Shown in pieces: positions 30,201-38,202 of a stretch of DNA of 64,000 nt. Source of the stretch: Pseudoroseicyclus tamaricis. Lineage in GTDB: Bacteria; Pseudomonadota; Alphaproteobacteria; Rhodobacterales; Rhodobacteraceae. Where the stretch lies: positions 372,001-436,000 of the forward strand of contig NZ_JAAFYS010000002.1 of NCBI RefSeq assembly GCF_012070395.1. The letters run 5' to 3'. The notes under the pieces are model-generated. The model did no database searches. It was not told where the DNA came from and saw nothing but the letters and a program-made list of their open reading frames with translations. Within the stretch, counting starts at the first letter, position 1, and each line of letters starts with the position of its first letter. The position numbers and the translations under genes are program-made.

Positions 30201-30915
30201 CCGACAGCGCCTCGCCCTCGCCGCGCAGCGACGAGAAGTTGGTGCCGGTGCCGGAGCCGTACTTGAAGAGGCGCGCCTCACGCACCCACAGGTCCATGAT
30301 GCCGCCCTCGTTGACGAGGTCATCCTTCACCGACTGGATGAAGCAGGCATGCGGCTGCGGGCGCTCGTAGGCGGAGGTGGACTTCTCCACCTTGTCCGAC
30401 TGAGGATTGACGAAGCTGTGCCCCTGCGCCGGCCCGTCGATGCCGTAGGCCCAGTGCAGGCCGGTGTTGAACCATTGCGGCGAGTTCGGCGCGGCGACCT
30501 GCGCGGCGAGCATGTGGCGCATCTCGTCGTAATAGGCGCGGGCGTCGGCCTCGTTGGTGAAGTAGCCGCCCTTCCAGCCCCAGTAGGCCCAGGCGCCGGC
30601 GAGGCGGTCAAAGACCTGCCGGGCGGAGGTCTCGCCGCCCATCTCGGCCCCCTCGGCGGGGACGGAGCGCCACAGGAACTTCGGCACGCCGGCTTCGCGC
30701 ACGCGCTTCACCTTCGAAGGCACGCCGGCCTTGCGGAAGTACTTCTGCGCGATGACGTCCGAGGCGACCTGGCTCCACGCGGCGGGAACCTCGCAATCGG
30801 CGAGCTTGAAGACGACCTTCCCGTCGGGATTGCGGATCTCCGAAGAGGTCAGGCGGAAGTCGATGCCCTCGTAGGCGTCGGCGCCAGCCTCGGTGAACAT
30901 GCGGTCGATCTTCAT
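27274..30915 (-). CDS. nrdJ: Adenosylcobalamin-dependent (class II) ribonucleotide reductase
   Basis: Makes deoxyribonucleotides using vitamin B12, independent of oxygen. The start at 30915 (MKIDRMF) gives 1213 residues, standard for the large NrdJ of alphaproteobacteria. The active-site NPCSEYMF lies near 467 and a C-terminal cysteine cluster [18 protein letters not shown], used for re-reduction, ends the protein. A long antisense open frame opposite it is a GC-codon artefact. A pair of NrdR-type boxes lies upstream at 31118-31165. Confidence 0.96.
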   Translation of the reverse strand: MKIDRMFTEAGADAYEGIDFRLTSSEIRNPDGKVVFKLADCEVPAAWSQVASDVIAQKYFRKAGVPSKVKRVREAGVPKFLWRSVPAEGAEMGGETSARQVFDRLAGAWAYWGWKGGYFTNEADARAYYDEMRHMLAAQVAAPNSPQWFNTGLHWAYGIDGPAQGHSFVNPQSDKVEKSTSAYERPQPHACFIQSVKDDLVNEGGIMDLWVREARLFKYGSGTGTNFSSLRGEGEALSGGGKSSGLMGFLKIGDRAAGAIKSGGTTRRAAKMVIVDADHPDIEQFIEWKVLEEQKVAALVAGSKMHEKRLNGIFAAIKAWDGKVEDAYDPAVNAALKDAVRQAKRDAIPETYIKRVLDYARQGHDSIEFPTYDTDWDSEAYSSVSGQNSNNSIRVTDAFLKAVQDDADWHLINRTTGEVAKTVPARELWDKIGHAAWACADPGIQFHDTVNAWHTCPEDGPIRGSNPCSEYMFLDDTACNLASMNLLTFLDGDEFAVERYIHATRLWTVTLEISVAMAQFPSEEIARLSYDFRTLGLGYANIGGLLMNMGLSYDSDGGRAMAGALTAIMTGTAYATSAEMAGELGAFAGYKRNAEHMLRVIRNHRTAAYGKTEGYEGLAVKPVALDNGNCPDPRLRQLAEKAWDEALQLGEKHGYRNAQVSVIAPTGTIGLVMDCDTTGIEPDFALVKFKKLAGGGYFKIINRSVPAALERLGYSAMQIQEIIDYAVGRKSLADAPALSHTALIGHGFGQAELDKIEAALPSAFDIRFVFNQWTLGEAFCRDTLGIPAAKLADPTFDLLRHLGFTRADIEAANDWVCGTMTLEGAPHLKDEHLSVFDCANPCGKKGKRYLSVKSHITMMAAAQSFISGAISKTINMANTASIEDCQKAYELSWSLGVKANALYRDGSKLSQPLASALIEDDEEAEEVLETGTPAARAQVLAEKIVEKVIVKEVVRSHREKMPQRRKGYTQKAIVGGHKVYLRTGEYGDGSLGEIFIDMHKEGAGFRAMMNNFAIAVSVGLQYGVPLEEFVDAFTFTKFEPAGMVQGNEAIKSATSILDYVFRELAVSYLDRTDLAHVAPEGASFDSLGQGEEAKVDANLAPVTESAAYKSLEVLKQISSTGYLRKRLPQELVVLQGGAAVSLNGTNGAQAAQSLSGIEPRTTTLAATTQISARDKARMQGYEGDPCGECGNYTLVRNGTCMKCNTCGGTSGCS

Positions 30916-31117
30916 TTTCCCAGCCTCATTCGCAACGCGGGCCTGCTGCCCGTCCGGTCTCGTCCCGGGGCGCGGAGGATCCGCGCGCCCAACATCCGTG
31001 GGCGAGAGACGCAAGGTGCGGGCCGGCGCGCCCCTCGGGGCGCGGCTCGGGCCGGTCGGGCCATGTACCGGCCCAGTCCCTTGATGTTCGGGGTCGTCCC
31101 CTGCTCTCGCTCTGCGG
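30916..31117 (-). promoter_or_regulatory. Long structured leader of nrdJ
   Basis: About 200 nt separate the NrdR boxes from the nrdJ start. They contain consecutive perfect stems: CGCGCCCC/GGGGCGCG (31027-31044, 2-nt loop) and GGGCCGGT/ACCGGCCC (31049-31074), plus a smaller CGCCCA/TGGGCG stem near 30990. I find no B12-box wording, so a cobalamin riboswitch is not supported; the leader may affect mRNA stability or translation. Confidence 0.45.
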
Positions 31118-31165
31118 CCACAACATCTTGTGGTGTCGCTAGCCGACGCCCACTAGCTGGCCGAA
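31118..31165 (-). promoter_or_regulatory. Tandem NrdR-type boxes upstream of nrdJ
   Basis: CCACAACATCTTGTGG (31118-31133) is a palindrome with 6-bp arms, close to the NrdR consensus ACACTATATATAGTGT. A weaker site beginning with CCACTA covers 31150-31165. The 16-bp spacing puts both on one DNA face, as in known NrdR tandem sites. A TTGACC -35 element on the minus strand (31183-31178) stands just upstream, so the boxes would overlap the -10 and start region, consistent with repression by NrdR-dATP/ATP. Confidence 0.7.
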
Positions 31166-31470
31166 AGTCGGGGCCGAGGTCAACGGAATTTTCACGGCCG
31201 AACCCCCCAAAATCGCCTTGACGGAGGCTCGCCCGAGTCGTGCGGGAGTCGCCCTCGACTTGTCCACAGGTTCATCCGCAGCGGCCCCCGGGGACGGAAG
31301 CCCAAGCACCGCAGGCGGTTGCGGCGCGTCGCTGAGAAGCTTCTTCAACCGGCTGGGGGCTCACACAAGGGATGGTGGGCACTGCCCAAAAGGAGGGCAC
31401 CTGTAGTGGGAATGCCACGGGCAAGCCCGGGGCACCAGATATCGCGATTCGGAATTGAAGGGGGGTGGAA
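31166..31470. other. Gap between nrdJ promoter and tRNA-Pro
   Basis: No gene is supported in these 305 bases. One DnaA-box-like word TTGTCCACA lies at 31260-31268. Two hairpins near the right end (31383-31399 and 31413-31434) probably end tRNA transcription. The rest is unassigned. Confidence 0.5.
31413..31434 (-). terminator. Hairpin downstream of tRNA-Pro
   Basis: TGCCACGGGC and GCCCGGGGCA form a 10-bp stem with one mismatch and a 2-nt loop, 37 nt beyond the 3' end of tRNA-Pro. A second small stem TGCCC/GGGCA lies at 31383-31399. No T-run is present, so the terminator call is moderate. Confidence 0.4.
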
Positions 31471-31547
31471 TGGTCGGGGCGGCAGGATTCGAACCTGCGA
31501 CCCTCTGCTCCCAAAGCAGATGCGCTACCAGGCTGCGCTACGCCCCG
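31471..31547 (-). tRNA. tRNA-Pro (TGG)
   Basis: A full cloverleaf of 77 nt with the CCA end encoded. The acceptor stem CGGGGCG/CGCCCCG, D-loop AGCCTGGTA, anticodon loop TTTGGGA and T-arm GCAGG-TTCGAAT-CCTGC are all visible on the minus strand. Anticodon TGG reads proline CCN codons. Confidence 0.96.
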
Positions 31548-31615
31548 ACTTGGCCGCTCTCATACGCGGGCCGGCCGCGTTTGCAAAGCCGCCCGTCCCG
31601 CCTCGCGGGCCGGCT

Positions 31616-32092
31616 CTACTCGCAGGCCAGCGCCGCGTCCTCGCCGAGCGCCGGGTGGGCCATCAGGTCCCCCTCCTCGATGCCGAGACGTCGGGCCATG
31701 CCGCCGTTTATCTCCAGCACGTATTGCACGCCCTGCCCGCCATCGATGGTCGTCTCGTCCATCGGCACGGCGTTCTCGTGGAGCGCCGTCAGCGTGCCCG
31801 TCTCGTCGAAGAACAGCATGTCGAGCGGGATGAGCGTGTTGCGCATCCAGAAGGTGGCGTGCGTCGGCTCGGGATAGACGAAGAGCATGCCCTCCATCGT
31901 CCCCATCTGCGGCACGTTCATGAGCCCCTGCGAGCGCTCCGCCGGCTCATCGGCGATCTCGGCGCGGAAGGCGGCCTGCCCCCAGTCGCCGGAGACGATC
32001 ACCCGGTCCTCGGCGCAGGTCACCGCCTGCGCCGCGCCGGCGAGCATGATCAGGAGGGCGCTCAGCCCAGTTCTTTGACGGCCGTATCCCAA
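31616..32092 (-). CDS. Secreted DUF192 protein
   Basis: A DUF192-family protein; the family is widespread, often exported, and of unknown function. Motifs visible are [20 protein letters not shown] and [16 protein letters not shown], which define the family, and a C-terminal [17 protein letters not shown]. The TTG at 32092, behind GAGGTG, gives 158 residues with a signal peptide ([15 protein letters not shown]); an ATG at 32047 would leave too short a leader. The start lies inside the csp gene, so translation is probably coupled to it. Confidence 0.82.
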   Translation of the reverse strand: MGYGRQRTGLSALLIMLAGAAQAVTCAEDRVIVSGDWGQAAFRAEIADEPAERSQGLMNVPQMGTMEGMLFVYPEPTHATFWMRNTLIPLDMLFFDETGTLTALHENAVPMDETTIDGGQGVQYVLEINGGMARRLGIEEGDLMAHPALGEDAALACE

Positions 32093-32598
32093 GGCAGCAC
32101 CTCTGTCGCCATCCGGCCGCGCTTGCCTTCGATCACTCTGAGACACACCGCTTCACCGGGCAAAAGATCGGCGAGGCCCGATTGGCGCAGGACCTCGACG
32201 TGTATGAACACATCGTCGCCCATGGCGAAGACATTGGCAAACCCGAATCCCTTGCCCTTGTCGAACCACTTCACGCGCGCCGGCTCCAGCGGCCGGGAGG
32301 CCAGCTCTTCGGGGTCCAGCACCGCAAGATCGGCCAGCACGGTGGAGACCGGGGTGCGGGGCGGCGCGATGGAGATGATCTCCACCGCCTGCATGCCCCG
32401 CTCGGTCTGCTGCACCATCAGCATCACCTGCGATCCGTCCGCCACCGAACTCTGCCCGAAATTACGCAGCACGTTGGCATGGAGCAGGATGTCAGGCCCG
32501 CCCGTATCGGCCACGACAAAGCCGAAGCCCTTGGCAGGGTCGAACCATTTCACCTGCCCGCTGACTTCGGGTCGTTCGCTTTCGTCTGTCTGTGTCAT
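32062..32598 (-). CDS. Double cold-shock-domain protein
   Basis: Nucleic-acid-binding protein with two cold-shock domains in 178 residues, unlike the ~70-residue single-domain Csp. RNP1-type segments are GQVKWFDPAKGFGFVV (14-29) and ARVKWFDKGKGFGFAN (107-122), with a linker of about 35 residues. Such double-CSD proteins (Caulobacter CspC/CspD type) act as RNA chaperones in stationary phase or stress. It precedes and overlaps the DUF192 gene. Confidence 0.9.
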   Translation of the reverse strand: MTQTDESERPEVSGQVKWFDPAKGFGFVVADTGGPDILLHANVLRNFGQSSVADGSQVMLMVQQTERGMQAVEIISIAPPRTPVSTVLADLAVLDPEELASRPLEPARVKWFDKGKGFGFANVFAMGDDVFIHVEVLRQSGLADLLPGEAVCLRVIEGKRGRMATEVLPWDTAVKELG

Positions 32599-32729
32599 CC
32601 CCGTCCCCGGCGGCTCGAGTGGATAAAGCCGCCCGATGCAACTGGCGCAGAAACTGACCCGTTCCTAGTTGCAATATCAACCCCCTTAGCGCACGGAAAA
32701 TTTCACGAAGCGCGAATTTCAGGGGTAGT

Positions 32730-33335
32730 TCAGGGGTAGAGACGCTGTATGTGCCAAGGGTCGGACACCCCTTTGCGCGACCAGCGGAAGCGGTCATGCA
32801 ACCGGTGGTTACCATCTGCCCAGAATTCCATCTCAAGGGGCGTGATGCGGAATCCCCCCCAATGCGGGGGGCGATCTGGGTTGGCCCCCTTCTGCAGGCC
32901 GACCTTCGCGACCTCCGCCATGAGGGTCGCCCGGTTGGTCAGCGGGCGGGACTGGCGCGACGCCCAGGCGCCCAGCCGGCTCTCCAGCCCACGGGAGCGG
33001 TAGTAGGCATCGGCCACCTCCCCGTCCTCGCGGGTCACCATGCCGCGCGCCCGGATCTGCCGGCCGAGCGACTTCCAGTGCAGCACCAGCGCCGCCTGCG
33101 GGTTGGCCGCCAGCTCCTGCCCCTTGGCGCTCTCGTAGTTGGTGTAGAAGACGAAGGCCCCCGGCTCGATGTCCTTCAAAAGCACCATCCGCACGTCGGG
33201 CAGGCCTTGCGCATCCGCCGTCGCCAGCGCCATGGCATTGGCATCGCGGGGCTCCGTTCCCTCGGCCTCGGCCAGCCAGCTTCGTGCCAGCGCGAACGGG
33301 TCATCGCCGGCGAAAATTCCGCTTCGTTCACTCAC
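32730..33335 (-). CDS. pdxH: Pyridoxamine 5'-phosphate oxidase
   Basis: FMN enzyme making pyridoxal 5'-phosphate. The GTG at 33335 is chosen for the strong ribosome site AAGGAGGTCCAA and gives 201 residues, normal for PdxH. FMN-binding wording [20 protein letters not shown] and [20 protein letters not shown] is present, and the C-terminal RLYP end is typical. The PLP made serves several enzymes in the window (Alr, SufS, the second cysteine desulfurase). It faces fabI across 133 bp. Confidence 0.95.
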   Translation of the reverse strand: MSERSGIFAGDDPFALARSWLAEAEGTEPRDANAMALATADAQGLPDVRMVLLKDIEPGAFVFYTNYESAKGQELAANPQAALVLHWKSLGRQIRARGMVTREDGEVADAYYRSRGLESRLGAWASRQSRPLTNRATLMAEVAKVGLQKGANPDRPPHWGGFRITPLEMEFWADGNHRLHDRFRWSRKGVSDPWHIQRLYP

Positions 33336-33468
33336 TTGGACCTCCTTGGCGCGGCCCTTTTCGCACACGCCGATACGGCAGAAAGGCTGACCCTGCGCGC
33401 AGCCTTGATGCAACTGTGGTGATCGCCTAGAGGATGTGCACGGGGCGCAGCAAGACAAAGAGGGTGAC

Positions 33469-34272
33469 ATGGTCGAGCGGTTGATGGAGGGCAAACGCGG
33501 CCTGATCATGGGTCTGGCAAACGACAAGTCGATTGCCTGGGGCATCGCGAAGGCGCTGGCCGATGCGGGCGCGGAGCTTGCCTTCTCCTACCAGGGCGAG
33601 GCGCTGAAGAAGCGCGTGGCGCCCCTGGCCGAATCCCTCGGCTCCAGCTTCGTGCATGAATGCGACGTCGGCTCCGACGCCTCGATCGACGCGCTCTTCG
33701 AGGCGCTGCAGGCCGAGTGGGGCCATCTCGACTTCATCGTCCACGCCATCGCCTTCTCCGACAAGAGCGAGCTGCGCGGGCGCTATGTCGATACCAGCCG
33801 CGAGAATTTCCGCATCTCGATGGATGTCTCCGTCTATTCCTTCACCGCCGTCGCCCGCCGGGCCGGCGCGATGATGAGCGATGGCGGCTCGATGCTCACG
33901 CTCACCTATTACGGCTCCGAGAAGGTCATGCCGCACTACAACGTCCAGGGCCTCGCCAAGGCGGCGCTTGAGGCCTCGGTGCGCTACATGGCGGAGGATT
34001 TCGGCAAGGACGGCATCCGCGTCAACGCGATCTCCGCCGGCCCGATCAAGACGCTGGCCGCCTCGGGAATCGGCGATTTCCGCTACATCCTGAAGTGGAA
34101 CGAGTACAACTCGCCGCTCCGCCGCAATGTCACCACAGCCGATGTGGGCAAGTCGGCGCTGTACCTGCTGTCCGACATGGGGTCCGGCGTCACCGGCGAG
34201 TGCCTGCATGTCGATGCGGGCTACCATGTCGTCGGCATGAAGGCGGTGGACGCGCCCGACATCGAAAAGTGA
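33469..34272 (+). CDS. fabI: Enoyl-[acyl-carrier-protein] reductase (NADH)
   Basis: Last reduction of the fatty-acid elongation cycle. The 267 residues from ATG 33469 (ribosome site AAGAGGGTGAC) belong to the SDR-type FabI family: [16 protein letters not shown] at the N-terminus binds NADH, and the active-site Tyr and Lys are in [20 protein letters not shown] near 145-164. It is the target type for triclosan and related inhibitors. The GTGA at its end overlaps the next gene. Confidence 0.96.
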   Translation: MVERLMEGKRGLIMGLANDKSIAWGIAKALADAGAELAFSYQGEALKKRVAPLAESLGSSFVHECDVGSDASIDALFEALQAEWGHLDFIVHAIAFSDKSELRGRYVDTSRENFRISMDVSVYSFTAVARRAGAMMSDGGSMLTLTYYGSEKVMPHYNVQGLAKAALEASVRYMAEDFGKDGIRVNAISAGPIKTLAASGIGDFRYILKWNEYNSPLRRNVTTADVGKSALYLLSDMGSGVTGECLHVDAGYHVVGMKAVDAPDIEK

Positions 34273-34877
34273 CCCTCGGGCTCTTCTTCACCATCCTCGG
34301 CATCCACCTCGCCGCGGCGATCTCCCCGGGGCCGTCCTTCCTCGTCTCCGTGCGCACGGCGGCGTCGGAGGGATTCGGCACCGCGGCGGCGCTGGCGCTC
34401 GGCTTCGGCATCGGCGCGGCCCTTTGGGCCTGCGCGGCGATGGCCGGGCTGGCGCTGCTCTTCGAGCTGGTGCCGGCGCTCTTCACCGGGCTGAAGCTGG
34501 TCGGCGGGCTCATCCTGCTCTGGATCGCCCTGCAGATCTGGCGCCATGCGAGAGATCCGATGGAGGTCACCGGCGCGCAGCCCCGCTCCGCCCTCGCCGC
34601 CGTGCGGCTGGGCTTCGTGACCTTCATCGCCAACCCCAAGCCGGCCGTCTTCTTCGGCGCCGTCTTCGTGGGGCTGGTGCCGGTGGAGACGCCGCTCGAA
34701 TGGCGCGCGGCCATCGTCGCCGGCATCTTCCTCAACGAGACGCTGTGGTACATCGTCACTGCGCGCCTCTTCTCCCTGCCCCGTGCCCGCGCGGCCTACC
34801 TGCGCGTGAAAGCGTGGATCGACCGCGCCTTCGGCCTTGCCTTGGCCGGCCTGGGGCTCAAGATAGCCTTTACCTGA
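34269..34877 (+). CDS. LysE-family amino acid exporter
   Basis: Membrane exporter of the LysE/RhtB family with six predicted helices in 202 residues. The N-terminal [17 protein letters not shown] is the family signature, followed by GFGIGAALW and [14 protein letters not shown]. It starts at a GTG overlapping the fabI stop (GTGA). The exported compound cannot be read from sequence. Confidence 0.9.
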   Translation: MTLGLFFTILGIHLAAAISPGPSFLVSVRTAASEGFGTAAALALGFGIGAALWACAAMAGLALLFELVPALFTGLKLVGGLILLWIALQIWRHARDPMEVTGAQPRSALAAVRLGFVTFIANPKPAVFFGAVFVGLVPVETPLEWRAAIVAGIFLNETLWYIVTARLFSLPRARAAYLRVKAWIDRAFGLALAGLGLKIAFT

Positions 34878-34890
34878 CGGAGACCTGCCG

Positions 34891-35394
34891 ATGGCTGCCG
34901 ATCGCCTGCCCCACGAGAAGGGCTTCCATGTCTCATGGGACCAGCTGCACCGCGACGCCCGCGCGCTGGCCTGGCGCCTCGACGGGCGCGGGCCCGAGGG
35001 CAAGTGGCGCGCCGTCGTCGCCATCACCCGCGGCGGCATGGCCCCGGCGATGATCGTGGCGCGCGAGCTCGACATCCGCACCGTCGATACGATCAGCGTG
35101 AAGAGCTACGATCACCAGACGCAGGCGGACACCAAGGTGCTCAAGACACCGGACGCCGAGCTGATGGGCGACGGCACCGGCATCCTCGTGGTGGATGACC
35201 TCGTCGATTCCGGCAAGACGCTCGAGGTGGTGCGTGAGCTCTACCCCAACGCCCATTTCGCGACGGTCTATGCCAAGCCCAAGGGCGAGGCGATGGTGGA
35301 TACCTTCATCACCGGCGTGAGCCAGGACACCTGGATCTTCTTCCCCTGGGACATGGCCCTGCAATACGTCGAGCCCTACCGCGGCCGCGACTGA
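34891..35394 (+). CDS. gpt: Xanthine phosphoribosyltransferase
   Basis: Purine salvage enzyme joining xanthine or guanine to PRPP. The 167 residues show the PRTase type I PRPP loop [17 protein letters not shown] near 95 and the XPRT-type N-terminus [15 protein letters not shown]. The C-terminal WIFFPWD is typical of Gpt. It is 13 bp after the LysE-type gene. Confidence 0.93.
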   Translation: MAADRLPHEKGFHVSWDQLHRDARALAWRLDGRGPEGKWRAVVAITRGGMAPAMIVARELDIRTVDTISVKSYDHQTQADTKVLKTPDAELMGDGTGILVVDDLVDSGKTLEVVRELYPNAHFATVYAKPKGEAMVDTFITGVSQDTWIFFPWDMALQYVEPYRGRD

Positions 35395-35402
35395 CGCCGG
35401 AG

Positions 35403-35448
35403 ACGAATTCCGCGCGGAATTCGTGCACGGAAATCGCGCGATTTCCGT
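35403..35448. repeat. Two adjacent perfect 22-bp palindromes
   Basis: Half-sites ACGAATTCCGC and ACGGAAATCGC each form a perfect palindrome (35403-35424 and 35427-35448), separated by only GC. They begin 9 bp after the gpt stop. As RNA they would make two consecutive 11-bp-arm structures; as DNA they look like twin binding sites. The remainder of this gap (35395-35722) is TIR copy E and a palindrome. Confidence 0.8.
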
Positions 35449-35527
35449 CCCCCTCTGAGGCAATGCGCTGACAAAGACGGCGACAGTGCCCCCGTTTCCG
35501 CTCATCCCCCGCCCGGTACGCGCCATA

Positions 35528-35662
35528 GGCGCAGGGCGAGCGCCGGCCCGTCCCGCGGGCTGGCGCTCCGGTGCCGTTGGCGCTGAGTGCCGAGCGAAGA
35601 GGTGGTGGCGCCATAAAGCGCGTCGTTCAGCCCTAGAAGCGCCACCCCACGTGCCGACGCTC
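35528..35662 (+). repeat. TIR element, copy E (~135 bp)
   Basis: Starts with GGCGCAGGGCGAGCGCCGGC like copies A and B, continues with CCCGTCCCGCGGGCTGGCGCTC, contains GCCATAAAGCGCGTCG, and ends with GCGCCACCCCACGTGCCG. Its left flank CCCCGCCCGGTACGCGCC equals that of A and B. The right TIR end has decayed. Confidence 0.65.
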
Positions 35663-35703
35663 CCCCCGCGCCTGCGGGCGATGCGCCCAAGGATCACCGG
35701 GAA

Positions 35704-35726
35704 GGTGGGTTGCAAACCCACCCTAC
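35704..35726. repeat. GGTGGGTT palindrome, copy 4
   Basis: GGTGGGTTGCAAACCCACC followed by CTAC. It supplies the TAG stop codon of the DUF1028 gene on the minus strand, mirroring copy 1, which supplies the stop of the PqiA-like gene. Confidence 0.75.
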
Positions 35727-36397
35727 GCATCGCCGGGCACCCCGTAGGAGGGCGCGGCGCGGGGGTCGAGCGCCCGGGTGACGTAGGCCTCGGCCTGCGG
35801 CTTGTAGACCTCCCAGGCCGCGGCGATGGCGGCGATCGGGTCCTCCTCCGTCCAGTCGCAGCGCAGCTCGGCATAGGGCCAGGCTTGCCGGTGGTGGATC
35901 AGCATCCCGGCCGAGTGCACCGGCCCCGCCTCTCCACCCGCCGACAGCCCGGCCTCCATCGCCGCGATCAGCCGGTCGCCCAGCAGCCCGCGCGTGCCCT
36001 CGAAGGCCGCGACCATCGCCGCCGGCACGCCCAGATCGGCGAGGAGGTTGCCGCCCGCCGCGCAATCCGCCCCCTCCGCCGCCGTCCAGAGGCCGAGCGC
36101 CCTGGCGCCGGAGTGCATCGCCGTCGCACCTGAGCTTCCCACCACAAGCACCTGGCGATACTCGGGAAACGCCTCCTCCTCCATCGCCGCCGCCAGCGCC
36201 TCCGGCGCCGTCAGCCCGTCCGCCATCCCGGCGAGCACCGCCGGCCCCAGCGCCGGGTTGGTGACGTTCTGCGTCGCCACCGCCCCCACGCCCGCCCGGG
36301 CGAAGGCGCAGCGCGCCGCGACGGCGGGCGAGGAGGAGGAGATGGCGAGGCCCACCTGCCCCGTCGTCGCGCAGCGGCCGACGATCGAGAAGGTCAC
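35723..36397 (-). CDS. DUF1028 protein (Ntn-hydrolase superfamily)
   Basis: A 224-residue protein of COG3342, predicted Ntn hydrolases of unknown substrate. The GTG start at 36397 gives fMet-Thr; removal of Met would expose Thr as the N-terminal nucleophile (MTFSIVGRC), which supports this start. The ATQNVTNPALG segment follows near 42. Its start overlaps the RidA stop by GTGA, and its stop falls inside a dispersed palindrome. The reaction is unknown. Confidence 0.87.
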   Translation of the reverse strand: MTFSIVGRCATTGQVGLAISSSSPAVAARCAFARAGVGAVATQNVTNPALGPAVLAGMADGLTAPEALAAAMEEEAFPEYRQVLVVGSSGATAMHSGARALGLWTAAEGADCAAGGNLLADLGVPAAMVAAFEGTRGLLGDRLIAAMEAGLSAGGEAGPVHSAGMLIHHRQAWPYAELRCDWTEEDPIAAIAAAWEVYKPQAEAYVTRALDPRAAPSYGVPGDA

Positions 36398-36804
36398 GGG
36401 ATCACCGCCGTCGCGTCGATCTCCACCAGCCACTCCGGCCGCGCCAGCGCCACGACGACCAGCCCGGTGCAGACGGGATGCACGCCGCGGATGTACTCGC
36501 CCATCACCCGGTAGACCGGCTCGCGGTGCCGCACGTCGGTGAGGTAGACGACCAGCTTGCACAGGTGCTCCATGCTGCCGCCCGCCTCCTCGATAAGCTG
36601 GCGGATGTTCTGCATCACCTTGTGCGCCTGCTCGGCCGGATCGTGGGAGGCGATGTTCTCCGCCGTGTCCAGATCCTGCGGGCATTGCCCCCGCAGGAAG
36701 ATCGTGCGCCCCGTCGCCACCACGCCCTGCGCGAGGTCGTTGTCGAGCCGCTGCTCGGGATAGGTGTCGGCGGTGTTGAAGGGGCGGATACGGGTATGCG
36801 CCAT
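36394..36804 (-). CDS. RidA-family protein (enamine/imine deaminase type)
   Basis: A 136-residue YjgF/YER057c/UK114 protein. Wording FLRGQCPQDLDTAENI, LCKLVVYLTDVRHREPVY and VCTGLVVVALARPEWLVEIDATAV is diagnostic, including the Arg and Glu near the end used in RidA proteins. RidA hydrolyses reactive imines made by PLP or flavin enzymes. It is joined by one base to the flavoprotein upstream and by four bases to the DUF1028 gene downstream. Confidence 0.9.
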   Translation of the reverse strand: MAHTRIRPFNTADTYPEQRLDNDLAQGVVATGRTIFLRGQCPQDLDTAENIASHDPAEQAHKVMQNIRQLIEEAGGSMEHLCKLVVYLTDVRHREPVYRVMGEYIRGVHPVCTGLVVVALARPEWLVEIDATAVIP

Positions 36805-38078
36805 CACTTGGTCCTTTCCGGGTCCCGCGCCTGGTTGGGCTGCGGCGGGGAATAATCGAGGTAGCCGCGCTGCTTGGCGATGTGATCGGCGATGTAGCCG
36901 GCGTCGTACCAGACCCCCCAGATGAAGGAGGAGCCGCGCCGCGTCTGCCATGGCAGGCCGAGGAAGTAGACCCCCGGCTCCTGCCCGATGCCGCGGGTAT
37001 GGCGCGGGCGGCCGGCCTCGTCGAAGGTGTCGACCTTCAGCCAGCCGTAATCGTTGCGAAAGCCCGTCGCCCAGATGATCGTGCCGATCCCTTCCGCCTC
37101 CAGGTCCAGCGACAGGATCGGATCGGTCACGCAAGGCGGGTCCTCCCCGATCTGTCGCGCCTCTGGCTCCTCGGGCAGGTCCATCCCGTTGCGCAGGATG
37201 AAGGCGTCGGCCTCGTCGAGCACCTTGAGGTAGCTGGCATCCCCGGCCGCGAGGTTGCGACGCAGGTCGGGCGCAAAGTGCATGACGCCCCCGTCGAAGC
37301 GATCTGCCCGCCCGTGCAGCACCATGCCCCGGGCCGCGAGGGCGCGGAAATCCACCGTCTTGCCACCCTCCGCGCCGCTGACGGCGATGGTGACATGGGT
37401 CGCGCCCGGCTCCGCCTCGGAATCCCACTTGTTGAGCACGCCGAGCCACCATGTGAAGTCGCGCCCCCTGTAGCGCCGCGGCGGCCGGTCATGCTCCCCG
37501 ATGCACAGGTGCACGTCGCGCCCCGCGGCCAGCAGCTCCTCGGCGATCTGCGCGCCGGAGGCGCCGCAGCCGACCACCAGCACCCCGCCCTCGGGCAGCT
37601 GCGCCGGGTTGCGGTAATGGCTGGAGTGGATCTGCGCGACCGCCACCTCCTCCGGCACCATCGGCGGGATCACCGGCGTCTGGAAGGCGCCGGTGGCGGC
37701 GATGATGAAGCGCGCCTCGATCTCCCCCTCCGACGTGGTGACATGAAAGCCCGCCCGCCCCTCGTTGCGGCTGACCTCCAGCACGTCCACCCCGGTGCGG
37801 ACGGGCGCCTCGATCATCTCGGCATAGCGGCGGAAGTAGGCGGCCACCTCCTCCTTCGGCGCGAAGGCCTCCGTGTCGCCGTCGAACGCGAGCCCGGGGA
37901 AGCAGTCGTGCCAGACCGGCCCGTTGGTGACGAGCGAATCCCAGCGGGCGCTCTGCCATGCCTCGGCGATGCGCCCGCGCTCGAGCACCACGTGCGGCAC
38001 GCCCTGCCGCCGCAGGTGCTCGCTCATCGCGATTCCCGCCTGCCCGGCGCCGATGACCAGCGCCTCGGTTCTCTCCAC
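36804..38078 (-). CDS. FAD/NAD(P)-binding monooxygenase-like flavoprotein (CzcO type)
   Basis: Flavoprotein of 424 residues from the GTG at 38078 (ribosome site GGGAG). FAD motif [15 protein letters not shown] is at 8-22 and a second dinucleotide motif [15 protein letters not shown] near 167; the IIWATGF segment near 330 is the usual end motif of class B monooxygenase-like proteins. The FxGxxxHxxx(Y/F) fingerprint is altered ([12 protein letters not shown]). Substrate unknown. It heads the operon with RidA and DUF1028, suggesting oxidation of an amine to an imine. Confidence 0.87.
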   Translation of the reverse strand: MERTEALVIGAGQAGIAMSEHLRRQGVPHVVLERGRIAEAWQSARWDSLVTNGPVWHDCFPGLAFDGDTEAFAPKEEVAAYFRRYAEMIEAPVRTGVDVLEVSRNEGRAGFHVTTSEGEIEARFIIAATGAFQTPVIPPMVPEEVAVAQIHSSHYRNPAQLPEGGVLVVGCGASGAQIAEELLAAGRDVHLCIGEHDRPPRRYRGRDFTWWLGVLNKWDSEAEPGATHVTIAVSGAEGGKTVDFRALAARGMVLHGRADRFDGGVMHFAPDLRRNLAAGDASYLKVLDEADAFILRNGMDLPEEPEARQIGEDPPCVTDPILSLDLEAEGIGTIIWATGFRNDYGWLKVDTFDEAGRPRHTRGIGQEPGVYFLGLPWQTRRGSSFIWGVWYDAGYIADHIAKQRGYLDYSPPQPNQARDPERTK

Positions 38079-38202
38079 GGACCCGCTCCCCCTTAGAGAC
38101 GCCCCGACACTGGCGCGACGTGCCGGCATCGGCAAGGGGGCCACCTTGCCTCGCCGCGCGCGCCGCGCCATGGATAGGCAGCACTGCAAAGGGAGCGCAC
38201 AT

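Noticed and set aside
30916-31117. Cobalamin riboswitch in the nrdJ leader
   Set aside because: The leader is structured, but no B12-box wording was found and nrdJ itself uses B12, so repression by B12 would make little sense.
27688-31221. Open frame of more than 1100 codons antisense to nrdJ
   Set aside because: It mirrors nrdJ codons on the opposite strand, a common result of high GC at third positions; the translation has no recognisable domain and no ribosome site.
32718-32739. Tandem TTCAGGGGTAG x2 across the pdxH stop codon
   Set aside because: A simple 11-bp duplication with no sign of function; recorded only as a curiosity.
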